Source of the DNA: DATBDM01 sp036269915
GTDB lineage: Bacteria; Actinomycetota; Thermoleophilia; Solirubrobacterales; Solirubrobacteraceae
DNA: 11,327 nucleotides
NCBI GenBank assembly: GCA_036269915.1
Contig: DATBDM010000278.1
Span: 1 to 11,327, forward strand
Direction: 5' to 3'
In this document: positions 7,140 to 11,327 of the stretch, in pieces
How positions within the stretch are numbered: position 1 is the first letter of the stretch
How the letters are laid out: each line of letters starts with the position of its first letter
The notes under the pieces: model-generated
Seen by the model: only the letters and a program-made list of their open reading frames with translations
Told to the model about the DNA's origin: nothing
Database searches by the model: none
Program-made: the position numbers and the translations under genes

Positions 7140-8099
7140 GTGTCAGTCGGGCATACCCAGCAGATGACCGCAACCGCGCACTCCGGTCCGACGATCGACG
7201 ACGTCGAGCCGCCGACGCACGAGACGCTCGATCGTTTCCTGACCGGGCTGATCACGGCGCTGCCCGTCGTCGGACTCGGTCTGGCGGGCTGGCAGCTCTG
7301 GGGCGAGGCGCTCGGCGTCAGCGATCTCGTGGTCCTCGGGATCATGTACGTCGCCACCGGCCTCGGCGTTACGGTCGGCTTCCACCGGCTGTTCACCCAC
7401 CGGTCGTTCAAGACCGGGCCGCGGACGCGGGGCGCCCTGGCGATCCTCGGCTCGATGGCGATCGAGGGGCCGGTGATCTCCTGGGTCGCCGACCACCGCA
7501 AGCACCACGCGTTCTCCGACCGCCTCGGCGATCCGCATTCGCCGCACGTCGAGCATGGGCACGGCCTGCGGGGTGCCCTGCGCGGACTCGTGCACGCGCA
7601 CGTCGGCTGGCTGTTCATCCACACCCAGCGCGGCCGCAAGGCGCGCTACGCGCCCGACCTGATCAAGGACCCGGTCGTCTCGTGGGTGAACGACAGGTTC
7701 TTCTACTGGGTGATCGCGAGCTTCGTGGTCCCCTTCCTCCTCGGCCTCGCGATCGGCGGCTCGCTCTTCGCGGGCGTCACCGGGATGCTCTGGGGCGGGC
7801 TGGTGCGGATGCTGATCCTCCACCACGTCACGTACTCGATCAACTCGCTGTGCCACTTCTTCGGCCGCCGCCCGTTCGAGACCAAGGACGAGTCGCGCAA
7901 CCTCGCGTGGCTCGCCCCGCTGTCGCTCGGCGAGGCCTGGCACAACGCGCATCACGCGTTCCCGACGTCGGCCCGGCACGGGCTCGGCCGCGGCGAGATC
8001 GACATCTCGGCGTGGGTCATCGCCGGGCTCGAGAAGCTCGGCCTCGCCTGGGACGTCGTGCGCATCGACCCGGAGCGCATCGAGGCCAAGCGGACCTGA
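7140..8099 (+). CDS. Membrane fatty acid desaturase, acyl-CoA delta-9 type
   Basis: A 319-residue integral membrane di-iron desaturase of the stearoyl-CoA/DesC class, which introduces a cis double bond into a saturated acyl chain using O2 and electrons from a ferredoxin or cytochrome partner. All three histidine boxes are intact: HRLFTH (82-87), HRKHH (119-123) and HNAHH (268-272). An extra His in HHVTYSINSLCH (228-239) is also typical of this branch. Hydrophobic segments lie at about 35-52, 62-80, 98-115, 188-206 and 208-225. The length is usual for soluble-electron-donor bacterial forms and there is no fused cytochrome b5. The GTG start follows a -10 hexamer by eight bases. An internal ATG at 7164 would remove eight residues without harming any motif. 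Its TGA stop overlaps the ATG of the methyltransferase gene (TGATG), so the two are translationally coupled. Regiospecificity is inferred from family only. Confidence 0.93.
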   Translation: MSVGHTQQMTATAHSGPTIDDVEPPTHETLDRFLTGLITALPVVGLGLAGWQLWGEALGVSDLVVLGIMYVATGLGVTVGFHRLFTHRSFKTGPRTRGALAILGSMAIEGPVISWVADHRKHHAFSDRLGDPHSPHVEHGHGLRGALRGLVHAHVGWLFIHTQRGRKARYAPDLIKDPVVSWVNDRFFYWVIASFVVPFLLGLAIGGSLFAGVTGMLWGGLVRMLILHHVTYSINSLCHFFGRRPFETKDESRNLAWLAPLSLGEAWHNAHHAFPTSARHGLGRGEIDISAWVIAGLEKLGLAWDVVRIDPERIEAKRT

Positions 8100-9307
8100 T
8101 GGCGTTCGCGGATCCGGGCGTCCTGCGGCGCGAGATCGAGCGCACCGTCCCCGACCGGCCGTTCACGATCGCCTGGTGGGACGGCGTCACCACGCCGGCC
8201 ACTCGCGAGGGGGGCCCGACCTTCACCGTGCGCTCGCCCGCCGCGATCGGGCACGCCATGCGCGCGCCGGGCCAGCTCGGCCTCGGGCGCGCCTACGTCA
8301 GCGGCGAGCTCGAGGTCGACGACATCGACCACGTGATCGCGCTGCTGCGCGACTGGACACCGCCGTCGCTCGACGGCGCCGCGAAGCGCAAGCTCGTGGC
8401 GGGCGCGGTCCGCGCCCACGGCCTGACGCCCCTGCCCAGCCCGCCCGCCGCGGAGCTCAAGCCGCGCGGCCGCCGGCACTCGGTCTCGCGCGACGCGCGC
8501 TCGGTGCGCCATCACTACGACGTCTCCAACGAGTACTTCGCGCTCTTCCTCGACCCGTCGATGACGTACTCGTGCGCGATCTTCTCGCGCGGCGCGACGA
8601 CGCTCGAGGAGGCGCAGGACGTCAAGCGCGAGCTCGTCTGCACGAAGCTCGCCCTCGAGGAGGGCGAGCGGATCCTCGACGTCGGGTGCGGCTGGGGCGC
8701 GTTCGCGATCCACGCCGCCACGCGCTACGGCGTCCACGTCACCGGCATCACGCTCTCACCGCCACAGGCCGAGCTGGCCCGGCAGCGAGCCGAAGCGGCG
8801 GGCGTCGGCGACAAGGTCGACATCCGCGTGATGGACTGGCGCGCGCTCGACGAGGCGCCGTTCGACGCGATCGCCTCGATCGGCATGGTCGAGCACGTCG
8901 GCGCGGTCTCGATCGACGCCTACGCCGGGCGCCTGCACGAGCTGCTGCGCCCGGGCGGGCGGCTGCTCAACCACGGCATCGCGCGGCTGCGTCACAGCGA
9001 CGCCGAGGCCGGGCCGTTCTCGGAGCGCTACGTGTTCCCCGACGCCGCGCCGCTGCACCTCGCGCGCGTGCAGCTCGCGCTCGAGCGGGCCGGCTTCGAG
9101 ACCGACACGGTCGAGGGCTTCCGGCTCGACTACGCGGAGACGCTCACGCACTGGGCGCGCAACTTCGACTCCAACCTCGAGGAGGCCGTGCGGCTCGGCG
9201 GCGAGGAGCGCGTGCGCGTGTGGCGGCTCTACCTGCGCGCCGCCCGCAACGGTTTCCTGACCGGCTTCACCTCGATCTACCAGGTACTCGGCCACCGGCC
9301 GGACTAG
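8099..9307 (+). CDS. Cyclopropane-fatty-acid-synthase-family methyltransferase
   Basis: A 402-residue S-adenosylmethionine-dependent methyltransferase of the CFA synthase/mycolic acid cyclopropane synthase family. It adds a methylene or methyl group to the cis double bond of acyl chains, usually in membrane phospholipids. An N-terminal accessory domain (about 1-125) precedes the catalytic domain, as in bacterial Cfa proteins. The latter shows HHYDVSNEYFALFLD (138-152), the SAM-binding loop ILDVGCGWG (192-200), ITLSPPQ (217-223), the active-site EHVG (265-268), and DYAETLTHWARNF (344-356). The ATG shares its A with the TGA of the desaturase gene, so the double bond made by one enzyme is probably the substrate of the other. 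Product type (cyclopropane or methyl branch) cannot be read from sequence. No flavin reductase for methyl-branch formation is visible nearby. The TAG stop lies within a CTAG shared with the convergent peptidase gene. Confidence 0.92.
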   Translation: MAFADPGVLRREIERTVPDRPFTIAWWDGVTTPATREGGPTFTVRSPAAIGHAMRAPGQLGLGRAYVSGELEVDDIDHVIALLRDWTPPSLDGAAKRKLVAGAVRAHGLTPLPSPPAAELKPRGRRHSVSRDARSVRHHYDVSNEYFALFLDPSMTYSCAIFSRGATTLEEAQDVKRELVCTKLALEEGERILDVGCGWGAFAIHAATRYGVHVTGITLSPPQAELARQRAEAAGVGDKVDIRVMDWRALDEAPFDAIASIGMVEHVGAVSIDAYAGRLHELLRPGGRLLNHGIARLRHSDAEAGPFSERYVFPDAAPLHLARVQLALERAGFETDTVEGFRLDYAETLTHWARNFDSNLEEAVRLGGEERVRVWRLYLRAARNGFLTGFTSIYQVLGHRPD

Positions 9308-10155
9308 AGACCGGTCAGCGGGTTGACCGCCGCGCCGCGCAGGCGCAGCTCGAAGTGCAGGTGCGGGCCGGTGGAGTAGCCCGTCGACCCGACGCGGCCG
9401 ATCCGCGAACCGGCGACGACGCAGGTGCCGCTGCGCACGGCGAAGGAGGACAGGTGCGCGTACCAGCTCGTCATCCCGAGGCGGTGGGTGACGATCACGA
9501 GGTTGCCGTAGCCGCCGGAGTCGTAGCCGGCGAAGGTCACGCAGCCGCGACCGGCGGCGGCCACCGGCGTCCCGGCCCGCGCGGGGAAGTCCAGCCCGGG
9601 ATGGAAGCCGGTGCCGCGCGGCCCGTAACCGTCGCCGACCGGCACGCGCATCGGCCAGGCGAAGCGCAGGATCGAGCGCGCCGGCGGCCGCCGCAGCCGC
9701 GCGAGGGTCGCGGGGCCGGCGACGCCGTCGGGGGCGAGCCCCGCCCAGTACTGGAAGCGCACGAGCGCGGAGAAGCCACGAGGCCCGAGCACCCCGTCGA
9801 CCGGTCCGAGTGGGAAGCCGTGCGTCTCGAGCAGGAACTGCAGCGCGGCGACGTCCCAGCCGCGGTCGCCGCGGCCGATCTCCCGGCGGCCGAGCGACGG
9901 CCGCCCGCGCCGGCCGAGCGCGCGCCGGGTCGCGGGACCCACGATGCCGTCGACGACGAGGCCGCGGCGAGCCTGCAAGCGGCGCACCGCCGCGCGCGTG
10001 CCCGGGCCGGCGACCCCGTCGATCGAGCCGCGATAGAGGCCCTTGGCGTGCAGGGCCACCTGGAGCGCCGCGGCGCGCGAGCCCGCCTGTGCCGGCGGGG
10101 CGGCGACGGCTCCGAACAAGGTGACAACGGCGAGCGCTGTGAGCCGGCGCGCCAT
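9304..10155 (-). CDS. Secreted M23 peptidase with two peptidoglycan-binding domains
   Basis: A 283-residue exported cell-wall hydrolase candidate. Residues 1-24 are a signal peptide (MARRL, hydrophobic core, AQA before Gly25). Two PG_binding_1 three-helix domains follow (about 27-81 and 95-154), each with a DG(V/I)xGPxT-type ending. The M23/LytM domain runs from about 165 to 283. Its zinc ligands are His185 and Asp189 of HPGLD and His267 of HLH (265-267), with catalytic His234 of WYAHL also present, so it should be an active glycyl or cross-bridge endopeptidase rather than a degenerate activator. Cys205 and Cys244 are the only cysteines in the mature domain and may form a disulfide. The ATG is set by the signal peptide, and no strong Shine-Dalgarno sequence is seen. 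It lies 52 bp after the dehydrogenase on the same strand and may be cotranscribed. The stop overlaps the methyltransferase stop by four bases. Confidence 0.92.
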   Translation of the reverse strand: MARRLTALAVVTLFGAVAAPPAQAGSRAAALQVALHAKGLYRGSIDGVAGPGTRAAVRRLQARRGLVVDGIVGPATRRALGRRGRPSLGRREIGRGDRGWDVAALQFLLETHGFPLGPVDGVLGPRGFSALVRFQYWAGLAPDGVAGPATLARLRRPPARSILRFAWPMRVPVGDGYGPRGTGFHPGLDFPARAGTPVAAAGRGCVTFAGYDSGGYGNLVIVTHRLGMTSWYAHLSSFAVRSGTCVVAGSRIGRVGSTGYSTGPHLHFELRLRGAAVNPLTGL

Positions 10156-10170
10156 CGAGCGACCATGCCA

Positions 10171-10189
10171 GACCCGCCCAGCGCGGGTC
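10171..10189 (-). other. Small hairpin between the dehydrogenase and peptidase genes
   Basis: GACCCGC (10171-10177) and GCGGGTC (10183-10189) form a 7-bp stem with a 5-nt loop in the 52-bp gap. No T-run follows on the minus strand. It could cause partial termination, so that the peptidase is made at a different level from the dehydrogenase, or stabilise mRNA ends. Confidence 0.3.
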
Positions 10190-10207
10190 GGCGCTGCACG
10201 AGATCGT

Positions 10208-11158
10208 TCAGGCGGGCAGCACCCGCACCGGCGCGCCGGCGCGCCAGGCGGCGATGTCCTCGACCGCCTCCCCGTAGAAGACCTCGTACGTGGCCTCGGT
10301 CACGTAGCCGATGTGCGGCGTCAGCACCGTGTTGGGCGTGCTGCGCAGCGGATGGTCGGCGGGCAGCGGCTCGGTGTCGTAGACGTCGAGCGCGGCGCCG
10401 CCGATGGTCCCGTCGCGCAGCGCGGCGACGAGCGCGCCCTCGTCGACGATCGGCCCGCGCGAGGTGTTGACGAGCAGTGCGGTCGGCTTCATCCGTGCGA
10501 GCTCCTGCGCCGCGAACAGCCCGCGACTGCGGTCGGAGAGCTTGAGGTGGATCGAGAGCACGTCGGACTGCGCGAGCAGCTCGTCGCGGCTGACCGCCTC
10601 GGCGCCGTGCTCGGCGGCCCGCTCGGGCGTGAGGTTCTGGCTCCAGGCGATCAGCCGCATCCCGAACGCCCTGCCGATCCGCGCCACGGGCGCGCCCTGG
10701 TTGCCGAGGCCGGCGATGCCCAGCGTGCGGCCCGCAAGGTCGATCCCCACCGTCGACTGCCAGCCGCCGTCGCGCATGCCGCGATCCTCCGCCGGGACGT
10801 GGCGGGCCAGCGCGAGGATCAGCGCCCAGGTCAGCTCCGCCGTCGCCGCGCTCACCCCGCCGGTGCCGGACACGACGATGCCGAGCTCCTGTGCCGCGGC
10901 GACGTCGATCGAGGCGTTGCGCATGCCGGTGGTGACGAGCAGCTTCACGTTCGGCAGCCGCTTCAGCCGCGCGCGATCGAACGGCGTCCGCTCGCGCATC
11001 GCGACCACGACCTCGAAGGGCTCGAGCCGCGCGACGAGCGCGTCGTCGTCGGCGACGTTGTCGGAGAAGGCGACGACCTCGGCGTCGTCACCGAGGTCGC
11101 CCCAGGGCGCCACGCCGAGCGCGACGCCCTGGTGGTCGTCGAGGATCGCGATCTTCAC
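10208..11158 (-). CDS. D-isomer-specific 2-hydroxyacid dehydrogenase
   Basis: A 316-residue NAD(P)-dependent dehydrogenase of the D-2-hydroxyacid/phosphoglycerate dehydrogenase-like family, interconverting a 2-hydroxyacid and a 2-oxoacid in the cytoplasm. The cofactor loop is GLGNQG (150-155) of GIAGLGNQGAPVA. The catalytic triad is complete: Arg234 of NTSRGPIVDE (231-240), Glu263 of DTEP (261-264) and His282 of PHIG (281-284). TTGMRNASID (76-85) marks the substrate-binding loop of the PGDH-like subgroup. There is no C-terminal ACT or regulatory domain, so it is not a typical regulated SerA. The start is taken at GTG 11158, where the first beta strand (VKIAILDDHQ) begins seven bases after TAAGCT. 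A GTG at 11176 in frame would add six residues but overlaps the upstream gene's stop. The substrate is unknown, and glyoxylate, hydroxypyruvate or another 2-oxoacid are options. Confidence 0.9.
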   Translation of the reverse strand: MKIAILDDHQGVALGVAPWGDLGDDAEVVAFSDNVADDDALVARLEPFEVVVAMRERTPFDRARLKRLPNVKLLVTTGMRNASIDVAAAQELGIVVSGTGGVSAATAELTWALILALARHVPAEDRGMRDGGWQSTVGIDLAGRTLGIAGLGNQGAPVARIGRAFGMRLIAWSQNLTPERAAEHGAEAVSRDELLAQSDVLSIHLKLSDRSRGLFAAQELARMKPTALLVNTSRGPIVDEGALVAALRDGTIGGAALDVYDTEPLPADHPLRSTPNTVLTPHIGYVTEATYEVFYGEAVEDIAAWRAGAPVRVLPA

Positions 11159-11165
11159 CCGCGCG

Positions 11166-11171
11166 AGCTTA
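11166..11171 (-). promoter_or_regulatory. -10 hexamer of the dehydrogenase gene, overlapping a stop codon
   Basis: TAAGCT on the minus strand ends seven bases before the GTG at 11158. Its first three bases are the TAA stop of the upstream partial gene. No Shine-Dalgarno sequence fits before the GTG, so a leaderless transcript is expected. No -35 was recognised. Confidence 0.45.
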
Positions 11172-11327
11172 CGCACCGCCCGTGCAGACGACGTTCGTGG
11201 CGATGTCCCAGCACGCGGACGAGGCCCCGTCCGTCTGCTTCACCTTGGTGGCGTTGAGCGTGATCTCCTCCTCCGCGGGCGCCGCCGCGGACGTCCCCGT
11301 CGCGTGATCGCGGTAGCCGACGGACAG
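11169..11327 (-). CDS. C-terminus of an unidentified protein (partial)
   Basis: Reading the minus strand from the right edge gives 52 uninterrupted residues ending in TAA at 11171-11169. The codons are G/C-rich at the third position, in keeping with real coding sequence. The segment has an Ala/Glu-rich stretch (GTSAAAPAEEE) followed by ITLNATKVKQTDGASSACWDI (split here as ITLNATKVKQ and TDGASSACWDI) and ends in NVVCTGGA. Two cysteines nine residues apart near the end, in a Thr/Asn/Ser-rich context, suggest a disulfide loop of an exported or pilin-like protein. The decisive N-terminus is outside the window and I do not recognise a family. Confidence 0.55.
   Translation of the reverse strand: MSVGYRDHATGTSAAAPAEEEITLNATKVKQTDGASSACWDIATNVVCTGGA

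Noticed and set aside
7072..7173. 34-residue N-terminal extension of the ROK kinase
   Set aside because: It would overlap the desaturase start and its -10. The residues are basic with no similarity to a helix-turn-helix or kinase segment.
8176..10470. 764-residue plus-strand frame spanning the methyltransferase and the peptidase
   Set aside because: Arg/Ala-rich out-of-frame translation across two real convergent genes, with no recognisable domain.

Overview
The window is very GC-rich, with strong third-position G/C bias. That bias produces long open antisense shadow frames opposite nearly every gene. Frequent GTG and TTG starts, apparent leaderless transcription (a TANNNT -10 hexamer 6-9 nt before the start codon at six genes) and mycobacterial-type lipid enzymes point to a high-GC actinomycete. 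The overall style recalls the Thermoleophilia/Solirubrobacterales, but no rRNA or marker gene is present, so this placement is inference.

Layout from left to right. The first 20 codons of an exported protein lie at 1-60 on the minus strand, behind its own -35/-10. A full-length ABC-F ATPase (103-1971, minus) is separated by only 19 bp from a divergent leucine-rich-repeat protein (1991-2665, plus) with seven exact 23-residue repeats. A 272-bp gene-free stretch follows, with alternating inverted copies of CCGGCGAA/TTCGCCGG able to form mutually exclusive stems. Next come a 90-residue membrane protein (2938-3210), a strong intrinsic terminator, and a plus-strand pair: a crotonase-fold enzyme (3338-4093) and a 661-residue two-domain short-chain dehydrogenase of the acyl-CoA-reductase type (4131-6116). 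A ROK-family sugar kinase (6094-7071, minus) converges on this pair with a 23-bp overlap.

The second half opens with a plus-strand pair in which the stop and start codons overlap (TGATG): a membrane acyl desaturase (7140-8099) and a cyclopropane-fatty-acid-synthase-type methyltransferase (8099-9307). A secreted M23 peptidase with two peptidoglycan-binding domains (9304-10155, minus) converges on it, and the two genes share the palindrome CTAG as both stop codons. Upstream of the peptidase on the same strand lie a D-2-hydroxyacid dehydrogenase (10208-11158) and the last 52 residues of an unidentified protein (11169-11327).

The unifying theme is acyl-chain modification. The desaturase could make a cis double bond that the coupled methyltransferase then cyclopropanates or methylates. 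The crotonase and two-domain reductase act on acyl-CoA-type substrates nearby. The kinase, peptidase and dehydrogenase look like housekeeping neighbours. No mobile element, CRISPR array, tRNA or rRNA was seen. The least explained parts are the folded intergenic stretch at 2681-2808, the small membrane protein after it, and the promoter/stop-codon overlaps.
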